32,585 bases of DNA from an uncultured Oscillospiraceae bacterium (GCA_910583935.1 CAJTZM010000020.1:1-32585), one strand, 5' to 3'. Shown: positions 1 to 7,541, numbered from the stretch's first letter. Numbers and translations: made by a program. The notes: generated by a model from the letters alone, not told the origin.

Positions 1-227
1 GGCCGAAGCCCTCCTAAAAAGAAGGCGGCGTGGGGCAGGGCCGTGTGGGGCGCCATCACCGCCGCATCACCCAGCTCCCGAACGGTTTGCACCATGGCCT
101 GGGGATAGCCGGGCCCGGCGCAGCCGGCGGCGGTTAAAAGTCCGCCGGCCAAAAGCACCGCATCTTCAATGGAGTCCGCCGACCCGTCGATTTGTATCCG
201 GCCGCGGGAAAGATAGTCTGCCAGCAT
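1..227 (-). CDS. PTS sugar transporter EIIA domain protein (C-terminal part cut by window edge)
   Basis: The visible 75 residues begin MLADYLSRGRIQID and contain an A-x-H-T-A-L-P-H-A segment near residues 60-68. This matches the phospho-acceptor histidine region of mannitol/fructose/ascorbate-type EIIA proteins, where His takes phosphate from HPr and passes it to EIIB. The preceding stretch (LLAGGLLTAAGCAGPGYPQAM) is the usual helix that comes before the site. The ATG has AGGTGA upstream with a short spacer. The gene runs off the left edge, so length and neighbours cannot be judged; it reads in the same direction as nth, 56 bp downstream of it. Family assignment is fairly sure; the sugar is unknown. 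Confidence 0.72.
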   Translation of the reverse strand, partial: MLADYLSRGRIQIDGSADSIEDAVLLAGGLLTAAGCAGPGYPQAMVQTVRELGDAAVMAPHTALPHAAFFLGGLR

Positions 228-283
228 CACGGGTTCACCTCACGAAAAATAGTAGGGAGCTTAACATCGCCGAAGATTTGCCG

Positions 284-916
284 TCAGGCCTTCCTGCCGG
301 TTTTGCAGATGTCCTTTAAGCAGCAGCCTTGACACTGGGGGCTTCTGGCCTTGCAGACGGCGCGGCCGTGCAGCACCAGCCGGTGACAGAAATCGTTGGA
401 TTCCTCCGGCGGCAGCACCGCGCGCAGCTGGGTTTCGCATTTGAGCGGGTCCTTGGTGTCGGTCAGGCCCAGATGGTTGGTGATGCGAATACAGTGGGTG
501 TCGCAGACCACGGCGGGCTTGCCGTATACGTCCCCCAAAACCAGGTTGGCTGTTTTGCGGCCAATGCCCGGCAGCTTTAAAAGCGCCTCCATTTGGTCCG
601 GCACCGCCGAGTGAAAATCCGTCTCCAGCATCCGGCACATGGCGATGATGTCCCGGGCCTTGGTCTTGTAAAGGCCGCAGGGATGGACGATCTGCTCTAC
701 GTCCGCCAGGTCCGCCGCCGCAAAGTCGTGGATGGTGCGGTATTTGTCAAACAGCACCTGTGTCACGATATTGACCCGCGCGTCGGTGCATTGGGCGGAA
801 AGGCGGGTGGCGATTAAAAGCTCGTGGGGCTGGGTGGATTCCAGCGAGCAGATGGCGTCGGGATAGGCGGCTTTTAACCGGCGTACCGCCTCGTGGGCCG
901 CCTGTTTTTTTGTCAT
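284..916 (-). CDS. nth: Endonuclease III (DNA glycosylase/AP lyase)
   Basis: A base-excision repair enzyme that removes oxidised pyrimidines and cleaves the abasic site. The 210-residue length is normal for the family. The helix-hairpin-helix LPGIGRKTAN carries the catalytic lysine (K121), followed by the catalytic aspartate D139 in VVCDTH. The C-terminal [4Fe-4S] loop is complete, C188-x6-C195-x2-C198-x5-C204. The start ATG is preceded by AAGGATGTGAT, a good ribosome binding site. It has its own sigma-A-like promoter in the 78-bp gap behind the upstream lipoprotein gene, so it need not depend on that gene. Identification is near certain. Confidence 0.97.
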   Translation of the reverse strand: MTKKQAAHEAVRRLKAAYPDAICSLESTQPHELLIATRLSAQCTDARVNIVTQVLFDKYRTIHDFAAADLADVEQIVHPCGLYKTKARDIIAMCRMLETDFHSAVPDQMEALLKLPGIGRKTANLVLGDVYGKPAVVCDTHCIRITNHLGLTDTKDPLKCETQLRAVLPPEESNDFCHRLVLHGRAVCKARSPQCQGCCLKDICKTGRKA

Positions 917-949
917 ATCAAATCACATCCTTGGGGTTTATGCAAGTAC

Positions 950-978
950 AGTATAGCAGATGGGCGGAGACAAAGCAA
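950..978 (-). promoter_or_regulatory. Sigma-A-type promoter for nth
   Basis: On the minus strand, TTGCTT (978-973) and TATACT (955-950) are separated by 17 bp. The predicted transcript start lies about 30 bases before the nth start codon. Confidence 0.6.
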
Positions 979-994
979 ACCGCTTTGCCGGCTT

Positions 995-1606
995 CTAATC
1001 TGCTTGGTCCGCCCAGACAAAGCTGTCGGCGATGGCCTGGGCCGCCTGGTAAGCGTCCTCCTCGCCGGTAAAGCTGGTCAGATGCACCAGGCAGTAGCGG
1101 TAATCGTCCAGGATATAATACTGCTTGGTCACCGCGCCGCTTTCCTCTATGGTGAAGATGTAGACGATGTAGCCCTGCTCGGTGTGGGTTCCGTCTCCGG
1201 TCAGCTCGGCGCCCGAGCCCTGCAGCTGCGCCAAAAGCTGCCGGACAATCGCCTCGCGGAAGGTCTCGTGCTCCTGGGTGCTGTACCGGTTCGTCCCCAC
1301 GTTGATCGAAATATTGTCCGGCGCCGGATCGTCCTGCTGGCCGTCGCGCACGTAAAAGACCTTTTCGTCGGTGGAGTACCGCTCCGCCTTGATCCACCCT
1401 TGGGGCACCGTATAGCTGCCGGGCAGACTGCTTTCTTCCTGGGCCATGCTGTCCGCGGCGGAGGAATCGGCCCCGCCGGCGGAGCTGGTCCGCTCAGGCT
1501 CTTGCGAGGAAACAGAGGACGCGGGGTCTTTGGACAGGGGAAAGACGCCGGTACATCCGGTCAGCAGAAATATCAGGACAAAAAATGCCGCAAAGCTTTT
1601 TTTCAT
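995..1606 (-). CDS. Predicted secreted lipoprotein of unknown function
   Basis: A 203-residue protein with a typical lipoprotein signal: MKKS, a hydrophobic core, and the lipobox LLTGC (Cys18). A Ser/Ala/Glu-rich linker of about 40 residues follows, probably spanning the wall. The remaining roughly 140 residues form an alpha/beta-looking domain starting VPQGWIKAERYS and ending AAQAIADSFVWADQAD. The pattern (a 'V-P-x-G-W' start, central beta strands, final amphipathic helix) recalls PsbP/DcrB-like folds, but I do not recognise a specific family. The frame stays open upstream, but the ATG at 1606 has AAAGGAG at good spacing and begins the signal peptide. It is divergently transcribed from leuA. 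Confidence 0.75.
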   Translation of the reverse strand: MKKSFAAFFVLIFLLTGCTGVFPLSKDPASSVSSQEPERTSSAGGADSSAADSMAQEESSLPGSYTVPQGWIKAERYSTDEKVFYVRDGQQDDPAPDNISINVGTNRYSTQEHETFREAIVRQLLAQLQGSGAELTGDGTHTEQGYIVYIFTIEESGAVTKQYYILDDYRYCLVHLTSFTGEEDAYQAAQAIADSFVWADQAD

Positions 1607-1636
1607 AAAAGCGCTCCTTTCGTTTTTTCGTTTCCC

Positions 1637-1665
1637 ATCATACAATATTTTCCCGCCGGTTACAA
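1637..1665 (-). promoter_or_regulatory. Sigma-A-type promoter for the lipoprotein
   Basis: TTGTAA (1665-1660) and TATGAT (1642-1637) on the minus strand, 17-bp spacer, about 30 bases before the lipoprotein start codon. Confidence 0.55.
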
Positions 1666-1681
1666 GGGAGGTCCCAGGCTC

Positions 1682-1709
1682 TTGACAGATGGGGAAAAAC
1701 GGGTATATT
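1682..1709 (+). promoter_or_regulatory. Sigma-A-type promoter for leuA
   Basis: TTGACA (1682-1687), 16-bp spacer, TATATT (1704-1709). This leaves a leader of about 40 nt with no room for a T-box or leucine attenuator, so any end-product control here would be through the enzyme or a DNA-binding protein. Confidence 0.7.
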
Positions 1710-1756
1710 TTTAAAGAGGATACAGCCGGAAAACGGGTGCGGGAAGGAGCAAAACC

Positions 1757-3262
1757 ATGCGGAAAATACAGATTTTTGACACCACTTTGCGGGACGGCGA
1801 GCAGTCGCCGGGGTGCAGCATGAACATCCACGAAAAGCTGGAGCTGGCCCGCCAGCTGGAGCGGCTGGGGGTGGACGTGATCGAGGCGGGGTTCCCCATC
1901 GCCTCGCCGGAGGATTTTGAATCGGTAAAAATCATCGCCCAGGAGGTGCGCTCCTGCCGGATTGCCGGGCTTTGCCGCGCAGTGAAGGGGGATATCGACT
2001 GCGCGTGGCAGGCGCTTCAAGGCCATCCGGACCCGCTTTTGCACGTGTTTTTGGCCACCAGCGACATCCACCTGGAGGCCAAGCTGCACAAAACCAGAGA
2101 GGAGGTTTTAGCCCAGGTCAAGGAGATGGTGGCCTACGCCAGGGCGCTTTGCCCCAACGTGGAATTTTCCGCCGAGGATGCGTCCCGCAGCGACCGGGAT
2201 TATCTGGTGCAGGTGTTCGAGGCTGCCCAGGAAGCGGGCGCCGGCGTTTTGAACATTCCGGATACGGTGGGCTACGCCGCCCCCGCCGAGATGGAGGAGC
2301 TGGTGCGCTATGTCAAAGCCCATCTGAAAAATCCGGATAAGGTGGTGCTTTCGGTCCATTGCCATAACGACCTGGGCATGGCGGTGGCCAACAGCCTGGC
2401 CGGAATGCAGGGCGGCGCCGGCCAGATCGAATGTACCGTCAACGGCATCGGCGAGCGGGCGGGCAACGCCGCGCTGGAGGAAATCGTAATGGCCATCCGC
2501 ACCCGCAGCCAGCTGTACGGCTGCCAAACCGGCGTTCAGACCCGCCAGATTTACCGGACCAGCAAGCTGCTTTCCACCATCACCGGCGTATCGGTGCCGC
2601 CCAACAAGGCGATTGTGGGGGATAACGCCTTTGCCCACGAATCGGGGATCCATCAGCATGGGGTGATGAACAACCGGCTGACCTATGAGATCCTGCCGCC
2701 GGAGTCGGTGGGCATTTACCAAAACCGGATGGTGCTGGGCAAGCATTCGGGCCGCCACGCCTTTGAGGAGCGGCTGGATCAGCTGGGATATCGGCTGCCG
2801 GAAGCGGTTTTGGAAAAAAGCTTTGAAAAGTTTAAGGCGCTGGCGGACCGAAAAAAAATCGTCACCGACCGGGATTTGGAGGCGCTGGTCAGCTCCAGCC
2901 GCTACCAAATTGCCGAAACCTATACGCTGGAAAGCTTTGTGATCAACAGCGGAACGGTGATCTCCGCCACCGCGGTGGTCAAGCTTTTAAAGGACGGCGA
3001 AAGCAAGGAGCATGTGGCCCGGGGAGAGGGCCCCATCGACGCGGCCTTTAAGGCCATCGACCGCATTGTCAAGCAGAGCTTTCCGCTCAAGAATTACGCC
3101 ATCCAGTCGGTTACCGAGGGGGAGGACGCGCTGGGCGAGGTGGTGGTCAAAATCCTTAGAGGGGATGAGATCATCACCGGCCGGGGCCTTTCCACCGATA
3201 TTATCGAGGCCAGCATCCGCGCCTATTTAAACGCGATTAACAAAGCGGTGATGCAGTCTTAA
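1757..3262 (+). CDS. leuA: 2-isopropylmalate synthase
   Basis: First committed enzyme of leucine synthesis: condenses acetyl-CoA with 2-oxoisovalerate. The catalytic TIM barrel starts with FDTTLRDGEQSPG (R12, D13), has the metal-binding HCHND (H201, H203) and the NGIGERAGNAALEE signature. The C-terminal roughly 130 residues form the LeuA allosteric domain that normally binds leucine. The 501-residue length is usual for bacterial LeuA with the regulatory domain. GGAAGG precedes the ATG. It is monocistronic: its own promoter, then a strong terminator 5 bp after the stop; leuB/C/D are not in the window. A homocitrate or citramalate synthase is less likely given the full match to LeuA motifs. Confidence 0.95.
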   Translation: MRKIQIFDTTLRDGEQSPGCSMNIHEKLELARQLERLGVDVIEAGFPIASPEDFESVKIIAQEVRSCRIAGLCRAVKGDIDCAWQALQGHPDPLLHVFLATSDIHLEAKLHKTREEVLAQVKEMVAYARALCPNVEFSAEDASRSDRDYLVQVFEAAQEAGAGVLNIPDTVGYAAPAEMEELVRYVKAHLKNPDKVVLSVHCHNDLGMAVANSLAGMQGGAGQIECTVNGIGERAGNAALEEIVMAIRTRSQLYGCQTGVQTRQIYRTSKLLSTITGVSVPPNKAIVGDNAFAHESGIHQHGVMNNRLTYEILPPESVGIYQNRMVLGKHSGRHAFEERLDQLGYRLPEAVLEKSFEKFKALADRKKIVTDRDLEALVSSSRYQIAETYTLESFVINSGTVISATAVVKLLKDGESKEHVARGEGPIDAAFKAIDRIVKQSFPLKNYAIQSVTEGEDALGEVVVKILRGDEIITGRGLSTDIIEASIRAYLNAINKAVMQS

Positions 3263-3266
3263 AAAA

Positions 3267-3300
3267 AGCGCCCGGACCTTTCGTCCGGGCGCTTTTTTTT
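3267..3300 (+). terminator. Rho-independent terminator of leuA
   Basis: 11-bp perfect stem (3267-3277 with 3283-3293), loop CTTTC, then a run of eight T. Confidence 0.93.
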
Positions 3301-3316
3301 AAACGCTTGTCAAGAA

Positions 3317-3610
3317 TCAGAAACAAGGCGGCTTTTCTTTTCGCCCGACAAGGATGACATGGTTGCTCGCGCCCAAAAGCGACCTTTCCCGACAGATGCT
3401 GTAGTGATAATCGCACCAGATCTTAAACTGCGCGTTGTTTAATCGGTCGACCTTCTGTGAAAAGTGGGCGGTCGCCCCATCCTGCGCGAAATGGTCGATT
3501 ATAGTGACGCCGTATTGCCGATAAAGCTGTTCCATTTCCTCCCAGCGCCTCCAATCGTCTGGATAGATTGGTTTCATCTTATCACAGCGATCGGGAAAAC
3601 ACAAGCGCAT
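3317..3610 (-). pseudogene. C-terminal remnant of a class I SAM-dependent methyltransferase
   Basis: A 97-residue frame whose residues about 17-93 (DWRRWEEMEQLYRQYGV...SLLGASNHVILVGRK) look like only the last third of a Clostridia methyltransferase family. In that family a 'W-E-E-x-x-x-x-Y' helix, 'I-D-H-F-A-Q-D-G', 'W-x-D-Y-H-Y-S-x-C' and 'G-A-S-N-H' close the protein. The SAM-binding N-terminal domain (G-x-G-x-G) is absent, and there is no room for it before yabP. Oddly, the frame starts with an ATG preceded by AAGGAGG at 8-nt spacing, so the fragment could still be translated. I read it as a deletion remnant; a free-standing small protein is the alternative. The family link is from memory of the motif pattern. 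Confidence 0.5.
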
Positions 3611-3638
3611 GGCCCTTTCCTCCTTTTTGCCGGGATGG

Positions 3639-3667
3639 ACATATCCTGTCCTAAAAGATCATAGAAT
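3639..3667 (+). promoter_or_regulatory. Candidate sigma-E promoter of the yabPQ operon
   Basis: ACATATC at 3639-3645 resembles the sigma-E -35 (GHATATT), followed after 14 bp by CATAGAAT (3660-3667), 7 of 8 with CATACAAT. Spacing and position 30 bases before yabP are as expected for this mother-cell sigma factor. Confidence 0.55.
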
Positions 3668-3696
3668 GCAGTAATACGAAAATGGAGGGAAAAAAC

Positions 3697-3972
3697 ATGG
3701 CAGAAGAAAAAAACCGGACCAAATCCCCGCACCACCTGATTTTAGAGGAGCGCAACTTTCTCACCGTGTCCGCCGTATCGGATATCGACAGCTTTAACGA
3801 GGAAACGGCGGTGCTTTTTACCGAGATGGGGGAGCTGACCATCCGGGGCAGCGGCCTGCATATGAATAAGCTCAACGTCGATACAGGCGAGGTGACCATC
3901 GAGGGGGAAATTCACACCATGGTCTATACCGACGACCGGCCCAAAAAGCTGTTTGCGCGGCTGTTCCAATAG
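3697..3972 (+). CDS. yabP: Sporulation protein YabP
   Basis: A 91-residue YabP family protein, needed with YabQ for proper spore cortex formation in Bacillus. Visible family features are the start PHHLILEERNFLTVSAVSDID, 'F-N-E-E-T-A-V-L-F-T-E-M-G-E-L-T-I-R-G-x-x-L-H', and LDTGEV-like 'LNVDTGEVTIEGEI'. I chose the internal ATG at 3697, which has GGAGGG seven bases upstream, over the in-frame ATG at 3682. It is followed by yabQ after 28 bp in one operon. Expression is probably mother-cell specific from the sigma-E-like promoter upstream. Confidence 0.93.
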   Translation: MAEEKNRTKSPHHLILEERNFLTVSAVSDIDSFNEETAVLFTEMGELTIRGSGLHMNKLNVDTGEVTIEGEIHTMVYTDDRPKKLFARLFQ

Positions 3973-4000
3973 CAGCAGGGCGTAAAGGGGGAGAAGGGCT

Positions 4001-4540
4001 TTGATTGCGGTCAACACCCAGACGATGATTTTTTTCCAGTCGCTTTTGCTGGGAGCGGCCTTAGGCATGGTTTACGATCTGTTCCGGATTTTTCGGGTCG
4101 CGGTTCCGCTGCCGTCCGGCATAATTGTGGCCGAGGACGTTTTGTATTTTGTCTTCAGCGGCTTTGTATCCTTTTTTTTCGCCATGACGGTCAATTTCGG
4201 GCAGATCCGCTTTTTTATCCTTTTAGGTGAAACGCTGGGTTTTTTATTGTATTATCTTACGCTGGGCTCTTTGGTCATGCGCTGCGCCCAGCGAATCATC
4301 GCCGCGGCGCGGTGGCTTCTGCGCCTGGTGGCAAGGCTTTTTTCGCCGGTGGTCTGGCTGTTTTGCTGGCTGGGCAGAAAGGGGAAAAGAATCCTTGGAA
4401 AATGGAACCAGAATTTGAAAAAAGCTGCGCAAAAAAATAGAAAACACTTGCAAAGGAAACGGATATTATTGTATAATTACTTTCATAAAAGAAAGAGTAT
4501 ATCCCCAAAAAAGAGAGAGAAGATAAAACGGGGTAAATAA
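4001..4540 (+). CDS. yabQ: Spore cortex biosynthesis protein YabQ
   Basis: A 179-residue membrane protein with the YabQ opening 'Q-T-M-I-F-F-Q-S-L-L-L-G-A-A-L-G-M-V-Y-D-L-F-R-I-F-R' and hydrophobic segments around residues 8-25, 40-62, 70-93 and 105-125. A strongly basic C-terminal tail (about residues 126-179) follows. It is required for cortex formation in Bacillus. The start is a TTG with GGGGAG seven bases upstream; the ATG at 4025 would cut into the conserved N-terminus. Its 3' end contains a vegetative-looking promoter for divIC and is visibly richer in A/T than the rest. Confidence 0.9.
   Translation: MIAVNTQTMIFFQSLLLGAALGMVYDLFRIFRVAVPLPSGIIVAEDVLYFVFSGFVSFFFAMTVNFGQIRFFILLGETLGFLLYYLTLGSLVMRCAQRIIAAARWLLRLVARLFSPVVWLFCWLGRKGKRILGKWNQNLKKAAQKNRKHLQRKRILLYNYFHKRKSISPKKREKIKRGK
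4448..4477 (+). promoter_or_regulatory. Sigma-A-type promoter inside yabQ, reading into divIC
   Basis: TTGCAA (4448-4453) and perfect TATAAT (4472-4477), 18-bp spacer, inside the yabQ reading frame and about 90 bases before divIC. It would give divIC-yabR vegetative expression independent of the sporulation promoter of yabPQ. Confidence 0.6.
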
Positions 4541-4567
4541 AGCCAATGGCTTGCCGGGGGACAGTCC

Positions 4568-4858
4568 ATGGAAAAAGGAAAAAAGACTTCAAAAAGCAGG
4601 CTGCTGAAAATTGCGGTGTGCCTTTTTATGGTGTACATCGTGTATTCCATCGTGGCGCAGCAGCTGGAAATACGCGAGCGCAGGCTGCTGCTGGAATCGG
4701 TGCAGCGGCAGTGTCAGACGCAAAGTGAGGATAACAAAGAGGTAGAGCGGCTGCTGGCCATGAGCGCTAATAAGGATTATATTGAGCGGATCGCAAGAGA
4801 AAAGCTGGGCTACGCCTATCCGGACGAAAGGGTCTATATCGACAGTTCCAAAAATTGA
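4568..4858 (+). CDS. divIC: Septum formation initiator (FtsB/DivIC family)
   Basis: A 96-residue bitopic cell-division protein: short basic cytoplasmic start, one membrane helix (about residues 13-31), a coiled coil (about 32-65, QQLEIRERRLLLESVQRQ) and the family-typical 'N-K-D-Y-I-E-R-I-A-R-E-K-L-G-Y-A-Y-P-D-E-R-V-Y' end. It works in the FtsL-DivIC-DivIB divisome subcomplex. Position between yabQ and the S1-domain gene is the conserved Firmicutes arrangement. Only 27 bp separate it from yabQ. No strong AGGAGG is visible, and GGGGGACAG lies before the ATG. Confidence 0.92.
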   Translation: MEKGKKTSKSRLLKIAVCLFMVYIVYSIVAQQLEIRERRLLLESVQRQCQTQSEDNKEVERLLAMSANKDYIERIAREKLGYAYPDERVYIDSSKN

Positions 4859-4911
4859 TCCCGTATGGGGTTTATTTTACGATTTATTTTTTAAGGGAGG
4901 CTTTGCTTTTA

Positions 4912-5358
4912 ATGCAGCTTGCGGTTGGAAACATTGTGGAAGGTAAGGTAACAGGGATTACAAAATTCGGCGCTTTTGTCGAGCTGCCCGGGGGAAAAAC
5001 CGGCATGGTACATATCTCAGAGGTGGCGCCGACCTATGTGAATGAAATTCGCGACCATGTAAGCGAAAATCAGGTGGTCAAGGTCAAAATCCTGAATATC
5101 ACGGAGGAAGGGAAGATCAGCTTATCCATCAAACGGGCAATGGACAGGCCCGCCCCTGCTGCAAGGCGGTCGTCCGGCGGGATAGGCCGGCTGGAGCGTC
5201 CGGACCAGTACGATTGGAACAGCAAAAAGAAAAACGAGAATCTTTCCTTTGAGGATATGCTCAGCAAATTTAAGCAGACCAGCGACGACAAAATATCCGA
5301 CCTAAAAAAATATAACGAGGGCAGGCGGCCTTCCGGGCGGAGAGGCTTTTCCAAATAA
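4912..5358 (+). CDS. yabR: S1 domain RNA-binding protein (YabR type)
   Basis: A 148-residue protein with one N-terminal S1 RNA-binding domain (residues about 3-72: 'V-E-G-K-V-T-G-I-T-K-F-G-A-F-V-E-L-P-G-G', 'G-M-V-H-I-S-E-V', ending LSIKRA). A basic, Gly/Arg-rich low-complexity tail follows and ends FSK. YabR homologues sit directly after divIC in many Firmicutes. The ATG at 4912 is used because AAGGGAGG lies 11 bases upstream and the S1 domain starts at once; the frame is open further upstream without a good signal. Confidence 0.9.
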   Translation: MQLAVGNIVEGKVTGITKFGAFVELPGGKTGMVHISEVAPTYVNEIRDHVSENQVVKVKILNITEEGKISLSIKRAMDRPAPAARRSSGGIGRLERPDQYDWNSKKKNENLSFEDMLSKFKQTSDDKISDLKKYNEGRRPSGRRGFSK

Positions 5359-5391
5359 GCTTGTGTTCTTTGGCGTCAGTGCCGGAGGGGG

Positions 5392-5416
5392 AGGCGCCCT
5401 TCGGCGCTTTTGTTTT
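5392..5416 (+). terminator. Probable terminator after yabR
   Basis: Seven-bp stem AGGCGCC/GGCGCTT around a CTTC loop, then TTGTTTT. Short stem, so moderate strength. Confidence 0.55.
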
Positions 5417-5450
5417 ATATGACAAATGATGGAGAAAGAGGGTTTTTCGA

Positions 5451-6605
5451 ATGTTTTTTATTCACGGCGTACTGCATACAATGGCCGGACCGGTTTTGGA
5501 GGATGGCTTTTTTGAGATCCAGGATGGGAAAATCGCCAAGGTTGGCCCCATGTCCCAGCTGGTTGGCGTACCGTCGGACGCGGTGGACCTAAAGGGCGCG
5601 GTGGTCACCCCCGGCTTTATCGACGCCCACTGCCACATCGGCATTGAGGAGGATTCCATCGGGCCCATGGGTTCGGACTGCAACGAGATGACCGACCCGA
5701 GCACCCCGCACCTGCGGGTGATCGACGCGGTCAACCCCAGAGAGCGCTGCTATAGCGAGGCGGTGGACGCGGGGGTCACCTCGGTGGTCACCTGTCCGGG
5801 CAGCGCCAACCCCATCGGCGGCACGATTCTGGCCATGAAAACGGTGGGAGGCCGGGTAGACGATATGGCGATTTTGGAAAACGCCGGCATTAAGTTTGCC
5901 CTGGGCGAAAATCCCAAGCGGGTGTATCAGGGCAAAAAGCAGCTGCCCTCCACCCGGATGGGCACCGCCGCCGTCATCCGCGAGCAGCTGATTAAGGCGC
6001 AGAAATATCTGGAGAAAAAAGAGGCCGCGGCGGCGGATTCCTCCAAATCGGAGCCGGAATTCAACATGAAGTGCGAGGCGCTGATCCCGCTTTTAAAGCG
6101 GGAGGTAAAGGCCCATTTCCACTGCCATCGGGCGGACGATATCTATACGGCCATCCGCTTGGGACGGGAGTTTTCGCTGGATTATATCCTGGTCCACTGC
6201 ACCGAAGGGCATTTGATCGCCGAGGATATTGCTAAGGAAGGGGTCCCGGCCATCTGCGGACCGCTTTTGACCACCCGATCCAAGCCGGAGCTTTCCAATT
6301 CCACCCAGGCAAACCCGGGCGCGCTGGCTAAGGCGGGGGTGCTGACCGCCATCTGCACCGATCACGACGTGATTCCCATGCCGCTTTTGCCCACCAGCGC
6401 CGGATTTGCGGTAGGGGCCGGCATGGATTACGAGCAAGCGCTGCGCGCCATTACCATCAACCCGGCGAAAATCTGCAAGCTGGACGGACGGGTCGGCTCG
6501 CTGGAGGAGGGAAAGGATGCGGATATCCTGGTGTTTGAGGGGGATCCGCTGGCGGTGGCCAACAAGCCGAAAATGGTTTTTGTAAACGGCGTGCAGGTAA
6601 AATAA
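5451..6605 (+). CDS. Amidohydrolase family protein (imidazolonepropionase-like), paralogue 1
   Basis: A 384-residue metal-dependent hydrolase of the amidohydrolase superfamily. The N-terminal beta sandwich is followed by the H-x-H metal motif in FIDAHCHIG (H60, H62). Further candidate ligands are the histidines in KAHFHCHRADD (220-229), LVHCTEGH (H249/H254) and D304 in ICTDHD. The C-terminal 'G-S-L-E-E-G-K-D-A-D-I-L-V-F-E-G-D-P' closes the sandwich, as in imidazolonepropionases and related cyclic-amide hydrolases. Substrate is unknown. GGAGAAAGAGGG precedes the start. The next gene, a fumarase alpha subunit, begins 13 bp after the stop, so the two are co-transcribed. A paralogue lies at 20617-21795. 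Confidence 0.88.
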   Translation: MFFIHGVLHTMAGPVLEDGFFEIQDGKIAKVGPMSQLVGVPSDAVDLKGAVVTPGFIDAHCHIGIEEDSIGPMGSDCNEMTDPSTPHLRVIDAVNPRERCYSEAVDAGVTSVVTCPGSANPIGGTILAMKTVGGRVDDMAILENAGIKFALGENPKRVYQGKKQLPSTRMGTAAVIREQLIKAQKYLEKKEAAAADSSKSEPEFNMKCEALIPLLKREVKAHFHCHRADDIYTAIRLGREFSLDYILVHCTEGHLIAEDIAKEGVPAICGPLLTTRSKPELSNSTQANPGALAKAGVLTAICTDHDVIPMPLLPTSAGFAVGAGMDYEQALRAITINPAKICKLDGRVGSLEEGKDADILVFEGDPLAVANKPKMVFVNGVQVK

Positions 6606-6618
6606 CAAGGATGGAAGG

Positions 6619-7470
6619 ATGTTTTCGGTGAGAGAAGTCGACGTTAAAAGGATTACGCAGCTGGTAAAGGAGCATTGCATTCGGGCCAACAAAATTCTCC
6701 CCTGCGACGTGGAGTGCCGGATGCGGCAGGCCTGTAAAACAGAAACCAGCCCCTTGGGCCAGGAGATTTTAAAGGATCTGGTCACCAATTTTGAAGAGGC
6801 GAAAAAGATCGATGTGCCCATCTGCCAGGATACGGGCATGGCGGTGATCTTTGTGGAGCTGGGGCAGGAGGTGCACCTGGTGGGCGGCAGCTTAAACGAC
6901 GCCATCCACGAAGGGGTGGCCCAAGGCTATGTGGAGGGTCTTTTGCGCTGCTCGGTGGTCAGCGACCCCATCCGCCGGGTGAATACCAACAACAATACGC
7001 CGGCCATCATCCACCTAAAGCTGGTGGAGGGGGACGGCTTAAAGATTACTGTTGCGCCCAAGGGCTTTGGCAGCGAGAACATGAGCCGGATTAAAATGTT
7101 TACCCCGGCGGCCACCAAAGAGATGATCATGGATTTTGTCATTGATACCATCCAGCAGGCGGGGGCGAATCCCTGTCCGCCGATGGTGGTCGGCGTAGGC
7201 ATTGGCGGGGACTTTGAGGAGTGCGCGCTGCTGGCCAAAACCGCTTTGTGCCGCAGCTCGGATCTGCGCAATCCAGACCCCCTTTACGCCGAGATGGAGG
7301 AGGAGCTGCTGCGCCGGGCAAACCAGACCGACGTAGGTCCTCAGGGCTTTGGCGGCAGCACCACGGCGCTGTGTGTGAACATTGAAACCTATGGCACCCA
7401 TATTGCCGGCCTTCCGGTGGCGGTAAACATCGGATGCCATGTGACCCGCCACAGCTCGTTTACCCTGTAA
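6619..7470 (+). CDS. Class I fumarate hydratase / tartrate dehydratase-type alpha subunit
   Basis: The 283-residue alpha subunit of the oxygen-sensitive [4Fe-4S] fumarase/L-tartrate dehydratase family. The three expected cluster cysteines are present: C69 in PICQDTG, C186 in NPCPPMVVGVG and C273 in IGCHVTRHSS. Length is normal for a free-standing alpha chain. In most two-subunit systems the beta subunit gene follows directly, but here a terminator comes after the stop and the next gene faces the other way. No beta chain exists anywhere in the window. It is translationally close (13 bp) to the amidohydrolase. Which hydroxy acid it dehydrates cannot be read from sequence. Confidence 0.9.
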   Translation: MFSVREVDVKRITQLVKEHCIRANKILPCDVECRMRQACKTETSPLGQEILKDLVTNFEEAKKIDVPICQDTGMAVIFVELGQEVHLVGGSLNDAIHEGVAQGYVEGLLRCSVVSDPIRRVNTNNNTPAIIHLKLVEGDGLKITVAPKGFGSENMSRIKMFTPAATKEMIMDFVIDTIQQAGANPCPPMVVGVGIGGDFEECALLAKTALCRSSDLRNPDPLYAEMEEELLRRANQTDVGPQGFGGSTTALCVNIETYGTHIAGLPVAVNIGCHVTRHSSFTL

Positions 7471-7489
7471 GAGATCTTACCCACAAGGA

Positions 7490-7524
7490 AAAACAGCCGT
7501 CCTTTTAAAAAGGGCGGCTGTTTT
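7490..7524. terminator. Bidirectional terminator between the fumarase alpha gene and the rRNA methyltransferase gene
   Basis: Long hairpin ACAGCCG...CGGCTGT (7493-7499 with 7515-7521) extended inward by a G-U pair and CCTT/AAGG, flanked by AAAA and TTTT so that it works for both converging genes. Confidence 0.85.
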
Positions 7525-7541
7525 GCTGCGGATGCAATAAA

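Noticed and set aside
893..1714. 273-residue plus-strand frame opposite the lipoprotein
   Set aside because: Antisense to a lipoprotein gene with a clear signal peptide, promoter and ribosome binding site.
1710..1756. T-box or leucine attenuator before leuA
   Set aside because: The promoter leaves only about 40 nt of leader; no specifier loop, antiterminator or terminator fits.
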